The notes: generated by a model not told the origin, from the letters alone. A DNA stretch of 37,118 nucleotides from Noviherbaspirillum denitrificans (GCF_002211445.1 NZ_LSTO01000001.1:3125322-3162439), one strand, 5' to 3'; shown: positions 1 through 7,705, counted from the stretch's first letter. A program made the numbers and translations.

Positions 1-732
1 GTTGACCGGCGATACCGGCGACAGGCGGATGCCGACGCGGTCGGCGCCAATTTCGTCAATCGCGGCTTGCATCACTTCTAGCAGGAAGCGGGCGCGATTT
101 TCGATGCTGCCGCCGTACTGGTCGGTGCGCTTGTTGGATCCGTCGCGCAGGAAGGCGTCGATCAGGTAGCCATGTGCGCCATGGATTTCGATGCCGTCAA
201 AGCCGGCCTTGATCGCGTTGGCCGCGGCGGTGCGGAAATCGTTGACGATGGCTGCGATTTCTTCCGTTGCGAGCGCACGCGGCACTGATGTGTCGACATA
301 ACCGGTACCGGGCACATAGGTCTTGGCCTTGGCGGCAATCGCGGACGGCGCGACCGGTGCCTGGCCGTCGGGCTGGAATGCGCTATGCGACATGCGGCCG
401 GTATGCCAGAGCTGCACGAAGATGCGTCCGCCGCGGCTGTGCACTTCGTCAGTGACTTTTTTCCAGCCGGCGATCTGTTCCTGCGTATGCAGGCCCGGTG
501 TGCTGGCGTATCCCTGCGCGGTGTCGGAGACCTGGGTGGCTTCGGCGATGATCAGGCCGGCGCCGGCACGCTGCGCATAGTATTCGACCGTCATTGCGCC
601 CGGCACGTTGCCAGCCTCCGCGCGGTTGCGCGTCAGCGGCGCCATCGCGATGCGGTTCTTGAGTTGCAGCTTGCCCAAGGCGACCGGCTGGAACAGGACG
701 TCTGCGAGGAATTGCTCGGTTTGTTTGCTCAT
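1..732 (-). CDS. nemA: Old Yellow Enzyme family NADH:flavin oxidoreductase (NemA-like), 3' end cut off
   Basis: Reading the minus strand from the ATG at 732 gives 244 codons, open to the window edge, so the C-terminal part is missing. The protein is an FMN-dependent ene-reductase of the Old Yellow Enzyme family, which reduces activated alkenes, nitrate esters or quinone-like electrophiles with NAD(P)H in the cytoplasm. Visible family marks are the N-terminal FMN-site segment RIAMAPLTRNRA, the segment FVQLWHTGRMSH, the active-site motif IEIHGAHGYLIDAFLRD, and YGGSIENRARF near the truncated end. It lies 40 bp downstream of a TetR-type gene on the same strand, the nemR-nemA arrangement known from Escherichia coli. 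The family call is firm. The symbol rests on that context, since several OYE paralogues share these motifs. Confidence 0.9.
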   Translation of the reverse strand, partial: MSKQTEQFLADVLFQPVALGKLQLKNRIAMAPLTRNRAEAGNVPGAMTVEYYAQRAGAGLIIAEATQVSDTAQGYASTPGLHTQEQIAGWKKVTDEVHSRGGRIFVQLWHTGRMSHSAFQPDGQAPVAPSAIAAKAKTYVPGTGYVDTSVPRALATEEIAAIVNDFRTAAANAIKAGFDGIEIHGAHGYLIDAFLRDGSNKRTDQYGGSIENRARFLLEVMQAAIDEIGADRVGIRLSPVSPVN

Positions 733-772
733 ATTCTCCCTACCTATCTGTTGAGGTGATGGAAGCGGCCGC

Positions 773-1372
773 TCAAGCCGGCCGCAAAAGGTGATTCAGT
801 ACGAGGTTGGTGCTTTCACGCAGGGGCGCGGTGGATTGCTCCACTTTCATGCGCAATATCGCGCCTTCCCACATATCCCAGATCAGCGCCGCGAGCGCCG
901 CCGCATCCATGTCCTGCCGCACTTCGCCGGCTTCCTGCGCGGCACGGATCAGCTTGGCCAGGGACGAGCGCCAGCCTTTCATCGCTGTGGCAAGCCGCTC
1001 GCGGCACAGATCGCTGGCTTCGGACATCTCGGCAGCAAAATTGCCGACGAGGCAGCCCTTCCAGCAGGTGTCCGATTCATGCTTGGCAATCAGTTGTGCA
1101 AAGGCATAGCGGATTGCATCCAGCGGCCCCGGCGGCGCCGCGCTCATCATGTCGATCCAGTTGTTCCGCAAGCCTTCGGCGTACTGGTCAATGATCGTTG
1201 CCGCAAAGACTTCCTTGCTGGCGAAGTGGTTGTAAAACGAACCCTTCGGTACGCCCGCAAGGTCGGTGATCTGCTGGATGCCCGTGGCGTTATAGCCGTG
1301 GGTCAGGAACAGTTCGCGACCGGCGTCGAGTAACTGGTTCGGGGTGGTGGTTTTGCCTGCGATGCGTGCCAT
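773..1372 (-). CDS. nemR: TetR-family repressor, NemR-like
   Basis: This 199-residue protein has an N-terminal TetR helix-turn-helix (about residues 10-55, with GIQQITDLAGVPKGSFYNHFASK) and a helical ligand-binding half. The segment CWKGCLVGNFAAEM at about 103-116 is typical of the NemR/AcuR-like group and contains Cys103 and Cys107; Cys123 follows shortly after. E. coli NemR senses electrophiles and hypochlorite through a cysteine in the equivalent region, so thiol modification is the likely signal here, but that is an inference. The gene sits directly upstream of the ene-reductase on the same strand and probably represses both. A candidate operator lies 10 bp upstream of its start codon, at 1382-1400. 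Confidence 0.88.
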   Translation of the reverse strand: MARIAGKTTTPNQLLDAGRELFLTHGYNATGIQQITDLAGVPKGSFYNHFASKEVFAATIIDQYAEGLRNNWIDMMSAAPPGPLDAIRYAFAQLIAKHESDTCWKGCLVGNFAAEMSEASDLCRERLATAMKGWRSSLAKLIRAAQEAGEVRQDMDAAALAALIWDMWEGAILRMKVEQSTAPLRESTNLVLNHLLRPA

Positions 1373-1381
1373 GGTCGAATT

Positions 1382-1400
1382 ATATGACCAGTCGTCTTAA
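1382..1400. promoter_or_regulatory. Candidate NemR operator (inverted repeat)
   Basis: ATATGAC-CAGTC-GTCTTAA is an imperfect palindrome. The inner GAC/GTC bases match perfectly, and 5 of 7 positions match in each arm. It lies 10 bp upstream of the nemR start codon, where a TetR-family autorepressor usually binds. Assignment is by position and symmetry only. Confidence 0.5.
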
Positions 1401-1525
1401 CAAGTCAAAGAGGCGATTTCGAAAGATTGCTGCAGGGATGGCCTTGGAACTTTTCACGGAAGCTATTGTCATTTTTATATCGTATTCGGCAAGTTTATTT
1501 TCAACAGCGGCGAAGGAACCTGCAC

Positions 1526-1609
1526 ATGAAAATCCTGCTCTGGATCATCGGCATCATCTTCCTGATCGGTTTGCTGGTCGTGACCGGCGTGCTCAAGCTG
1601 ATCTTCTGA
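1526..1609 (+). CDS. 27-residue single-span membrane peptide
   Basis: ATG at 1526 is preceded by AAGGA at 1513-1517 with an 8-base spacer, a good ribosome binding site. The frame encodes 27 residues: MKILLW, a long run of I, L, V, G and F, and a short end LKLIF. Nearly the whole peptide would form one transmembrane helix with a Lys at each end. It stands alone between nemR (divergent) and moeA (convergent, stop 2 bp away). I do not recognise a family and assign no function. An upstream in-frame ATG at 1427 would add 33 residues of low-complexity basic sequence and has no better ribosome binding site, so the short form is preferred. Confidence 0.5.
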   Translation: MKILLWIIGIIFLIGLLVVTGVLKLIF

Positions 1610-1611
1610 AT

Positions 1612-2901
1612 TCAGACCAGCCCCTCGAAGACGACCACGTCAACCATGTCCCCTGCCTTGACCGGGCCCTGGTTGTCACCCAGCACCACCATGCAGTTTG
1701 CTTCCACCATGGAGCGCAGGATGCCGGAGCCCTGCGAACCGGTGATGCGCACCCGCTGCATTCCATCCTCACCGACGAAAAGAATCCCGCGCTGGTACTC
1801 GGTGCGTCCCGGCTTCTTGCGGATGCCGGACTCCGACACAACGCGCAGCATCGGCAGCGGCGCGGCATGCGCACCCATCATGCGCAGCAGCGCGTGGCGG
1901 GCGAAAAAGTAGAAGGTGACCATGACGGCCACCGGGTTACCCGGCAAGCCGAACAGGTAGGCGCTTTTTCCGTTCGACGTCACGCGGCCGAATGCCATTG
2001 GCCGGCCTGGACGCATGCCTATCTTCCAGAACGTCACATCCCCCAGGCTGGCCATGATTTGCTTCGTGTAATCGGCCTCGCCGACCGACACGCCGCCTGT
2101 CGTGATCACTGCGTCGGCGTTTTCGCAGGCAGTCCGGAACGCGGTTTCCAGCGACACCGGGTCGTCCTTGATGACGCCCATGTCGATCAGTTCGCAGCCG
2201 AGCCGGGTCAGCATGCCATGCAAGGTGTATCGGTTGCTGTCGTACACGCAGCCTTCTCCGAGCGACTCGCCGATGGAGCGCAATTCGTCGCCCGTGGAAA
2301 AGAAGGCGACGCGCAGCCGGCGCTGCACCGGGACTTCCGCGATGCCGAGCGACGCCAGAAGCCCGAGGTCGGCGGGGCGCAACAGACGGCCCTTTGCAAG
2401 CGCGGGGTGTCCTGCCTTCAAGTCCTCGCCGCGCAGGCGCCGGTTATCGCCTGCCTTCACTGCATCGGGGGCAAATGTCACGATGCCGGGCGACGATGCC
2501 TGTGTCAATTCCTGCGGGACGACGGTGTCGCAACCGCCCGGCATCGGCGCCCCAGTCATGATACGCGCACACTGTCCCGGTTGGATGGCGTCCTCGCTGC
2601 GGCCGCCGGCAAGGACCGTCGTCACCACTTCCAGCGAAACACGCTCCGTACCCGCCAGCGCCGTGCCCGAAAACGCGTAGCCGTCCATCGCGGAATTGTC
2701 ATGCTGCGGCACGTCGATGGGCGAAATGATGTCACGTGCCAGCACTCGGCCCAGGGCACTGCGCAGTGCCACCATTTCGACTGCCTCGACAGGAGTGACG
2801 AAATCGCGCACGATCTGTTGCGCCTTCTCAACCGGCAAGGCATCGGGATCGTAATCGGAAAAGCAGCCGGTCAGGTCGGCAAGTGTGGAATAGGAGGGCA
2901 T
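1612..2901 (-). CDS. moeA: Molybdopterin molybdenumtransferase MoeA
   Basis: This 429-residue cytoplasmic enzyme inserts molybdate (or tungstate) into adenylylated molybdopterin, a late step of molybdenum cofactor synthesis. Family marks are DVPQHDNSAMDGYAF near residue 70, IMTGAPMPGGCDTVVPQE near 125, the MoCF-fold stretch DAVITTGGVSVGEADY near 270, and GLPGNPVAVMVTFYFF near 335. The length is normal for MoeA. It follows mobA by 12 bp on the same strand, so the two are very probably co-transcribed. Their placement back-to-back with a formate dehydrogenase operon makes that enzyme a likely main customer. Confidence 0.96.
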   Translation of the reverse strand: MPSYSTLADLTGCFSDYDPDALPVEKAQQIVRDFVTPVEAVEMVALRSALGRVLARDIISPIDVPQHDNSAMDGYAFSGTALAGTERVSLEVVTTVLAGGRSEDAIQPGQCARIMTGAPMPGGCDTVVPQELTQASSPGIVTFAPDAVKAGDNRRLRGEDLKAGHPALAKGRLLRPADLGLLASLGIAEVPVQRRLRVAFFSTGDELRSIGESLGEGCVYDSNRYTLHGMLTRLGCELIDMGVIKDDPVSLETAFRTACENADAVITTGGVSVGEADYTKQIMASLGDVTFWKIGMRPGRPMAFGRVTSNGKSAYLFGLPGNPVAVMVTFYFFARHALLRMMGAHAAPLPMLRVVSESGIRKKPGRTEYQRGILFVGEDGMQRVRITGSQGSGILRSMVEANCMVVLGDNQGPVKAGDMVDVVVFEGLV

Positions 2902-2913
2902 GGTGTCTCAGGT

Positions 2914-3504
2914 TTATTCGAAGCGGCGCAACTCATCCACCGTGTTGATATTGCGGAAGGCATCCGCATCCGCAAATGGGACTTCGACGAAACGCAGCGA
3001 GCGATACCAGGTTTCGATCTTCCGCCCGCCACCTTGCAGGTAGGCATCCAGGCTCGCAAGTACGGTGGTCTTCATCAGCGCGAACACCGGATGCGTGCGC
3101 CGCTCATCCTCTTCCGTGACTGCAACCGCAATTTCCGCGTCAGCCGCGTCCAGTGCATCGGCGAGGTTCGCGACCAGGTCCTCAGGCAGAAAAGGCGAGT
3201 CGCACGGCGCAGTGACAAGGTAGGCGGTTTCGCAGTGCGACAACCCGGTCTGCAAGCCGGCGAGCGGCCCTTCGAATCCGCCTAGCTGGTCCGGCCATAC
3301 CGGATAGCCGAAGCCTTCATACGGCCCGATGTTCTGGTTGGCATTGATGAGCAGCGGGCCGACTTGCGGCGCGAGGCGCATGATCACCTGCAGCACCATG
3401 GGCCCGCCGCGGAATGTCTGCAGTCCCTTGTCGACGCCGCCCATCCGGGAGCCGCGGCCGCCAGCGAGCACCAATCCAGTGATCTGTGAAGTTGGGATCG
3501 TCAT
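2914..3504 (-). CDS. mobA: Molybdenum cofactor guanylyltransferase MobA
   Basis: This 196-residue cytoplasmic nucleotidyltransferase attaches GMP to Mo-molybdopterin to make the bis-MGD cofactor used by DMSO-reductase-family enzymes such as formate dehydrogenase. The N-terminal nucleotide-binding signature GLVLAGGRGSRMGGVDKGL starts at residue 10. NANQN, DQLGGFEGPLAGLQTGL and VTAPCDSPFLP follow in the family order. No strong ribosome binding site precedes the ATG at 3504, but the signature so close to the N-terminus leaves little room for another start. The gene is divergent from the formate dehydrogenase accessory genes, with a 222-bp shared upstream region. Confidence 0.95.
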   Translation of the reverse strand: MTIPTSQITGLVLAGGRGSRMGGVDKGLQTFRGGPMVLQVIMRLAPQVGPLLINANQNIGPYEGFGYPVWPDQLGGFEGPLAGLQTGLSHCETAYLVTAPCDSPFLPEDLVANLADALDAADAEIAVAVTEEDERRTHPVFALMKTTVLASLDAYLQGGGRKIETWYRSLRFVEVPFADADAFRNINTVDELRRFE

Positions 3505-3645
3505 CGATATACAAGTTTACTTGGATTCAAAAAATTGTAGACGCCGCCAGTGCAGGCTGTCGATTCGCGCAGCAAGAATAGATGATATTCAGCAACTGTT
3601 GGGTGCATCCCGCCTATCGTGGATCAACTATCTGTAAAGAAAAAC

Positions 3646-3676
3646 TTTACATTCCTGATTTTTGTCGCACTATGAA
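3646..3676 (+). promoter_or_regulatory. Possible sigma70 promoter for the formate dehydrogenase block
   Basis: TTTACA at 3646-3651 (5 of 6 to the -35 consensus) is followed after 19 bases by TATGAA (4 of 6 to the -10), in an AT-rich stretch about 50 bp upstream of the DUF3305 start. The spacing is longer than ideal, so this is a weak call. Confidence 0.3.
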
Positions 3677-3726
3677 AAAACATGTTCCCATAAATTAGAC
3701 AAGCGCAGGAAGCGCTGGCGGAGCAG

Positions 3727-4245
3727 ATGGAGACAGCATTCCTTTCGGTCGCGGTAATGATGCAGTGCACACCGTTGGCCAACCGATGGCAGCCCTTCCA
3801 ATGGAAGCCGATTGAGATCACGGCAGATCCCGTATTGGCCGCCGCCGGCAGCCGCTGCCTGCGTTCCGGTGACGACGGGGCACTCTGGCTGTTCGGCGGT
3901 TTCGACATCAGCCTGTACACCGACGAATCGGAAGGCTACTACCTGAACATCTCGTCCCCTGCCCCCTGCTGGTTCGTGATGTGGAGGATGGAAGTCCGCG
4001 ACGGCCAGGACATTGCTGTGCCGCGGCAAGTTACGCTGTCATACAACGAAGCCGCGCGGCTGATGGATGGCGGCGAACAGGTCGATACCCTGCCCGCTTC
4101 CCCTGCTGTAATCGAACGCTTGTCTGCCTACGTCGCCGAGCATTACCGGCCCGAGCCCAAGAAAAAGCGCCGCAAGCCTTCCTTCGAAGGCGGCGCTGCC
4201 GTCGAGGAAATGGCGCGGGCGGAGGGAGGCGCGCATGGAGGCTGA
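3727..4245 (+). CDS. DUF3305 protein of formate dehydrogenase clusters
   Basis: This 172-residue protein matches the DUF3305 family, which is found almost only beside formate dehydrogenase operons and has no established biochemical role. The family-like parts are the N-terminal NRWQPFQWKPIEI region, the central LYTDESEGYYLNISSPAPCWFV, and WRMEVRDGQDIAVPRQVTLSYNEAARLMDGGEQV. The tail is rich in Lys, Arg and Glu (EPKKKRRKPSFEGG). No signal peptide is visible, so it is probably cytoplasmic and acts in enzyme maturation. GGAG lies only 3 bases from the ATG at 3727. The next ATGs, at 3757 and 3760, are possible alternatives. Its end overlaps the next gene by 11 bp, so the two are translationally coupled. 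Confidence 0.85.
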   Translation: METAFLSVAVMMQCTPLANRWQPFQWKPIEITADPVLAAAGSRCLRSGDDGALWLFGGFDISLYTDESEGYYLNISSPAPCWFVMWRMEVRDGQDIAVPRQVTLSYNEAARLMDGGEQVDTLPASPAVIERLSAYVAEHYRPEPKKKRRKPSFEGGAAVEEMARAEGGAHGG

Positions 4246-4690
4246 AAGCTTTTTCGAGCGCTGGTCCAAGCGCAACGCCGATGCCGCTGCCGAACGGGAG
4301 CTTGCACGGGTGCCGGAGCAGCCGCTTCCGGCGCCGACACTGGATGACGTCGCCCTGCTCACGCCCGATGCAGACTTCTCGCGCTTTGTGGCGCCCGGTG
4401 TCGACGAAACCGTCCGCCGCTCCGCGATGAAAAAGCTGTTTGCCGATCCCCACTTCAATGTGATGGATGGCCTGGATGTCTATATAGAGGATTACCACAG
4501 CTTCACGCCCATTCCCGCAGCAGTCCTGGCCGCGCTCCACCACGCGCAGTCGCTGCTCGACCCGTTTGCGCTGCTGACCCCTCCTGACGAGGCTGCGCAG
4601 GACACCGCCGCCGAGAAAGGCGTGGCCGTAACGGATCACCCACCCAAAGAGGAAGCGCCCAACGATGGCAACCCGGTTCAAAGTCTGTAA
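4235..4690 (+). CDS. DUF3306 protein of formate dehydrogenase clusters
   Basis: This 151-residue protein begins with the family-typical ESFFERWSKRN. It continues with the conserved middle DFSRFVAPGVDETVRRSAMKKLFADPHFNVMDGLDVYIEDY, the diagnostic DUF3306 block, and ends in an acidic, low-complexity tail. It is predicted soluble. DUF3306 genes accompany DUF3305 and a multi-cluster ferredoxin in respiratory formate dehydrogenase loci. The function is not established, and a role in maturation or electron transfer is an inference from context. It overlaps the preceding gene by 11 bp and the following gene by 26 bp, so translation of all three is tightly linked. Confidence 0.87.
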   Translation: MEAESFFERWSKRNADAAAERELARVPEQPLPAPTLDDVALLTPDADFSRFVAPGVDETVRRSAMKKLFADPHFNVMDGLDVYIEDYHSFTPIPAAVLAALHHAQSLLDPFALLTPPDEAAQDTAAEKGVAVTDHPPKEEAPNDGNPVQSL

Positions 4691-6758
4691 CTGCAATCGC
4701 ACCATGCCGCTCGATGCGGCTGCCGGCGTCGCAATCGCGGACGCCGTTGGCGTATCCGCACTGCCCGTTGCCTCCCAGCTATGCCGCAGGGAGGTGGGCG
4801 CCTATCTTGACACGCTGGAGGGCAGCGACCAGGTCGTAGTGGCCTGCACCCAGGAGCGCGCGCTGTTTTCGGAACTGGCCGCGCAGCGCGAGACAGTCGC
4901 ACCGATACGCTTCGTCAACATTCGCGAAACAGGCGGCTGGGGGAAGGAAGCGAGGCAGGCGATGCCGAAAATGGCGGCCTTGCTCGCGGCAGCGGCCCTG
5001 CCCGATCCGGAGCCGGTGCCGTCAGTCGATTACATGTCCGGCGGCAATGTGTTGCTGGTCGGACCATCGACGCGCGTCATGCCGTGGGCCGAACGGCTGG
5101 CGGCGCAACTCGAGGTCAGCATCCTCCTGACCTCGGTGAGCGGAAACGATGTCTTGCTCGAACGCCGTTATCCAGTCTTTTCAGGCAACCGGGTGCGCGT
5201 CGACGGATGGCTGGGCGCCTTCAAGGTCCGTTGGGAACAGGCGAATCCGATCGACCTTGAGTTGTGCACACGCTGCAATGCCTGCATTAACGCCTGCCCG
5301 GAAGACGCGATCGGCCTCGACTACCAGATCAATATGGCGGCGTGCACCGGCCACCGCGACTGCGTGAAAGCCTGTGAAGCGATAGGCGCAATCGACTTTA
5401 CCCGCAGCGCCACCAGCCGCGAGAAGGAATTCGATCTCGTCTTCGACCTGTCTGATCAGCCCCTCATCAGCCTGCACCAGCCGCCGCAAGGATACTTCGC
5501 ACCCGGCGGCGATCCGGTGCGCGAGGCGGAATTCGCGTTGCAGCTGACGCAACTGGTCGGCGAATTCAGCAAGCCCCGGTTCTTTGCGTATAAAGAAAAG
5601 CTGTGCGCCCATGGCCGCAACAAGAAGACCGGTTGCAGCGCCTGCATCGATATCTGCTCGGCCGGCGCGATCAGTTCCGCCGGAGACCACGTTACCGTCA
5701 ATCCACACCTATGCGCCGGCTGCGGCGCGTGCACCACGGTTTGTCCGTCCGGTGCGATGACCTATGCGTACCCGCGCGCGTCCGACCTTGGCCGGAAGCT
5801 GCAGACATTGCTGACTACGTATGCGAAGGCAGGCGGACAGCAGCCGGCCTTGCTGCTGCACAGCGAAGAAAGTGGCGCTGCATTGATCGATGCGCTGGGC
5901 CGGATGGCAGGGACACGCAGTGCGCACGGCGTACCCGCGCGCGTGATCCCCGTTGCGATGCACCATGTTGCCTCTGCGGGAATTGATGTGTGGCTCAGTG
6001 CGCTTGCGTTCGGTGCAAGCAACGTCCTCATCCTGCTGACGGGCGAGGAGGCGCCTCAGTATGTGGACGCGCTGGAACAGCAGGCAGGCATCTCCCGATC
6101 GATTCTTGCCGCTCTCGGGTACGAAGGGAGGCACATCGAACTGCTGCAGGCATCCAGCGCGCTCGAACTCGACACCGAGCTGCAGCGACCGCAACCAGCC
6201 GCCGTGCCGGCCGCCCCGGCCACGTTCCACGTCGACGCGGAAAAGCGCACCACCCTGCGCTTCGCCATCGACCACCTGGTAGCGCATGCGCCAGTTCCCG
6301 CGACCGAAATCGCGCTGCCTGCCGGTTCGCCTTTCGGCGCCGTCGCCGTCAACACCTCGGCCTGCACCCTCTGCATGTCCTGTGTCGGCGCCTGCCCGGA
6401 ATCGGCATTGATCGACAATCCGGCCAAGCCCCAGTTGCGCTTTATTGAAGCGAACTGCGTGCAGTGCGGCTTGTGCGAGAAGACCTGCCCGGAAAACGCA
6501 ATTTCCCTGACCCCGCGTCTCCTGCTCGACAGCCGCGCCAGGGAACGGGTGGTGCTGAATGAAGCGGAGCCTTTCCATTGCATCCGCTGCGGTGCGCCCT
6601 TCGGCACCCTGCAGATGGTGGAGAACATGCTGACCCGGCTTGCGGGCCACGGCGCCTTTGCCGGCAACCTGGACCGCATCAAGATGTGCGGTGACTGCCG
6701 CGTGGTGGACATGATGGAGAACAAGCAGGAAGTAAGCATCCTCGATGTGAAACGGTGA
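4665..6758 (+). CDS. Multi-cluster 4Fe-4S ferredoxin-like protein of the formate dehydrogenase locus
   Basis: This 697-residue soluble protein carries repeated ferredoxin motifs. CTRCNACINACP starts at Cys201, followed by CTGHRDCVKAC. A second pair is CSACIDIC plus CAGCGACTTVCP at about 328-365. A third pair is CTLCMSCVGACP plus CVQCGLCEKTCP at about 567-610. A CxC pair lies at Cys8/Cys10, and a C-terminal CIRCG...CGDC site could bind zinc or another cluster. Up to six [4Fe-4S] clusters are therefore possible. Homologues sit in DUF3305/DUF3306 formate dehydrogenase clusters of betaproteobacteria and Shewanella. The role is undefined and may be electron delivery or cofactor maturation. With no signal peptide it should be cytoplasmic, on the other side of the membrane from the catalytic subunit. 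Confidence 0.88.
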   Translation: MATRFKVCNCNRTMPLDAAAGVAIADAVGVSALPVASQLCRREVGAYLDTLEGSDQVVVACTQERALFSELAAQRETVAPIRFVNIRETGGWGKEARQAMPKMAALLAAAALPDPEPVPSVDYMSGGNVLLVGPSTRVMPWAERLAAQLEVSILLTSVSGNDVLLERRYPVFSGNRVRVDGWLGAFKVRWEQANPIDLELCTRCNACINACPEDAIGLDYQINMAACTGHRDCVKACEAIGAIDFTRSATSREKEFDLVFDLSDQPLISLHQPPQGYFAPGGDPVREAEFALQLTQLVGEFSKPRFFAYKEKLCAHGRNKKTGCSACIDICSAGAISSAGDHVTVNPHLCAGCGACTTVCPSGAMTYAYPRASDLGRKLQTLLTTYAKAGGQQPALLLHSEESGAALIDALGRMAGTRSAHGVPARVIPVAMHHVASAGIDVWLSALAFGASNVLILLTGEEAPQYVDALEQQAGISRSILAALGYEGRHIELLQASSALELDTELQRPQPAAVPAAPATFHVDAEKRTTLRFAIDHLVAHAPVPATEIALPAGSPFGAVAVNTSACTLCMSCVGACPESALIDNPAKPQLRFIEANCVQCGLCEKTCPENAISLTPRLLLDSRARERVVLNEAEPFHCIRCGAPFGTLQMVENMLTRLAGHGAFAGNLDRIKMCGDCRVVDMMENKQEVSILDVKR

Positions 6759-6771
6759 AACGGAAGCGCCA

Positions 6772-7392
6772 ATGACCCTTGCCAGCACCCATACGCTCAA
6801 GTTCGAAGCCCCCGACCGTGGCGAAGAGGCCGCGCGTGCCGATCTGTATCGCCTGCTGGCCGGCCTCTTTTACGGACCGCCGGCGCAGGACCTGCTCGAT
6901 GCCATCGCCCATGCGCCTGCGGCAGGGAACGGCGTCCTCCAGCAGGCATGGAACGACCTCGCCGAGGCATGCGAGGACGCCGATGCGCAGAAAGTCCGCG
7001 ATGAGTACGAGTCGCTTTTCATCGGCGTCGGCAAGCCGGAAATCATGTTGTATGCGTCGTATTACCTGTCGGGCTTCCTGATGGAAAAGCCGCTGGCGGC
7101 GCTGCGCGACGACCTTGTCGCGTTGTCGTTGCAGCGCAGCGAAAGCATGCCCGAGAGCGAAGACCATATTGCCGCCTTATGCGAGGTGATGCGCTACCTG
7201 ATCGAGTCCGACGATGCGGTGCACAACGGGTTAGCCACGCAGAAGCAGTTCTTCAGCACGCACCTGCAGCCTTGGGCGGGCGAGATGTGCGACGTCATCA
7301 TGCATCATCCGCAGGCGGTGTTTTATGCGGAGGTCGCGCGGCTGGCAAAGGAATTTCTTGAAGTCGAAACGCAGGCGTTCGACATGGCTTGA
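6772..7392 (+). CDS. TorD/DmsD-family chaperone for the formate dehydrogenase
   Basis: This 206-residue, all-helical protein has the TorD-family pattern. RADLYRLLAGLFYGPP is near the N-terminus. YESLFIGVGKPEIMLYASYYLSGFLMEKPL, with its central acidic/aromatic stretch, is near residue 80. SEDHIAALCEVMRYLI and FSTHLQPWAGEMCDVI follow. Such proteins bind the Tat signal of a Mo/W-bis-MGD enzyme and hold it back until the cofactor is loaded. Position 13 bp after the ferredoxin gene and just before the Tat-targeted subunits supports a dedicated role (FdhT-like in Shewanella terms). The chaperone family is clear. The client is inferred. Confidence 0.9.
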   Translation: MTLASTHTLKFEAPDRGEEAARADLYRLLAGLFYGPPAQDLLDAIAHAPAAGNGVLQQAWNDLAEACEDADAQKVRDEYESLFIGVGKPEIMLYASYYLSGFLMEKPLAALRDDLVALSLQRSESMPESEDHIAALCEVMRYLIESDDAVHNGLATQKQFFSTHLQPWAGEMCDVIMHHPQAVFYAEVARLAKEFLEVETQAFDMA

Positions 7393-7417
7393 TCGCTTGT
7401 GTGCAATCAATCGCTTG
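7392..7417 (+). repeat. Direct repeat ATCGCTTG upstream of the Tat-protein gene
   Basis: ATCGCTTG occurs at 7392-7399 (straddling the preceding stop) and again at 7410-7417, an 18-bp period, with ATCAA between. The spacing could suit a dimeric regulator, but two 8-mers are thin evidence. Confidence 0.3.
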
Positions 7418-7445
7418 CACCATTTTTGTGCTAACTTGAGTTGAC

Positions 7446-7463
7446 AAGTACCGCAGAGTACTT
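7446..7463. promoter_or_regulatory. Inverted repeat in the leader of the formate dehydrogenase structural genes
   Basis: AAGTAC-CGCAGA-GTACTT is a perfect 6-bp inverted repeat. It overlaps another repeat, ACTTG-AGTTGA-CAAGT (7434-7449), and lies 30 bp upstream of the start codon at 7493. It could be an operator or an mRNA hairpin. Confidence 0.4.
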
Positions 7464-7467
7464 CGCC

Positions 7468-7480
7468 GGTGTACTACACC
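7468..7480. promoter_or_regulatory. Palindrome abutting the ribosome binding site of the Tat-protein gene
   Basis: GGTGTA-C-TACACC is a perfect 13-bp palindrome ending one base before the ribosome binding site AAGGAG at 7481-7486. The one-base loop argues for a protein-binding site rather than an RNA hairpin. Confidence 0.4.
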
Positions 7481-7492
7481 AAGGAGACAACG

Positions 7493-7687
7493 ATGTCCCA
7501 ACAGACCAAGATCGCCCGGAGAACGTTTTTTGCCGTGCTGGGCGGCGCTGCGGCAGCAGGCGTTGCCGCCAAAATTGCTTCCAAGTCCCCTGTACAGGCT
7601 GCACCCGAACCCGCAAAGGAGCCGCAAGGTGACGGGTACCGCCTGACCGACCACATCAAGAAGTATTACCGCACCACAGCCATCTAA
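7493..7687 (+). CDS. Small Tat-signal protein of the formate dehydrogenase region (FdhX-like)
   Basis: The start at 7493 is set by AAGGAG at 7481-7486 with a 6-base spacer. An upstream in-frame ATG at 7469 has no such site. The 64-residue product has a twin-arginine motif, ARRTFFAVLGGAAAAGVAA, followed by a short soluble tail ending DHIKKYYRTTAI. This matches the 'formate dehydrogenase region TAT target' family, small proteins always found just before the catalytic subunit. It is expected in the periplasm or at the membrane. Its role is not established. The preceding 100-bp gap with several inverted repeats suggests that it begins a separately controlled segment. Confidence 0.85.
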   Translation: MSQQTKIARRTFFAVLGGAAAAGVAAKIASKSPVQAAPEPAKEPQGDGYRLTDHIKKYYRTTAI

Positions 7688-7705
7688 CCGCTCAGGGAGA
7701 TGAAC

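Noticed and set aside
1366-3285. Long plus-strand open frame opposite moeA and mobA
   Set aside because: It is antisense to two clear genes, has no family-like sequence and reads as His/Arg/Ala-rich filler typical of GC-rich antisense frames.
3500-3525. ModE-binding site near the mobA start
   Set aside because: ATCGATATAC resembles part of one half-site, but no second half-site is present at the right spacing.
7413-7432. Sigma54 promoter before the Tat-protein gene
   Set aside because: TTGCAC-N5-TTGTGC is only a rough match. It lacks the invariant GG at -24 and GC at the right place at -12.
7393-7492. Molybdenum-cofactor riboswitch in the formate dehydrogenase leader
   Set aside because: The gap is too short, and the several small palindromes do not form the multi-stem Moco fold.
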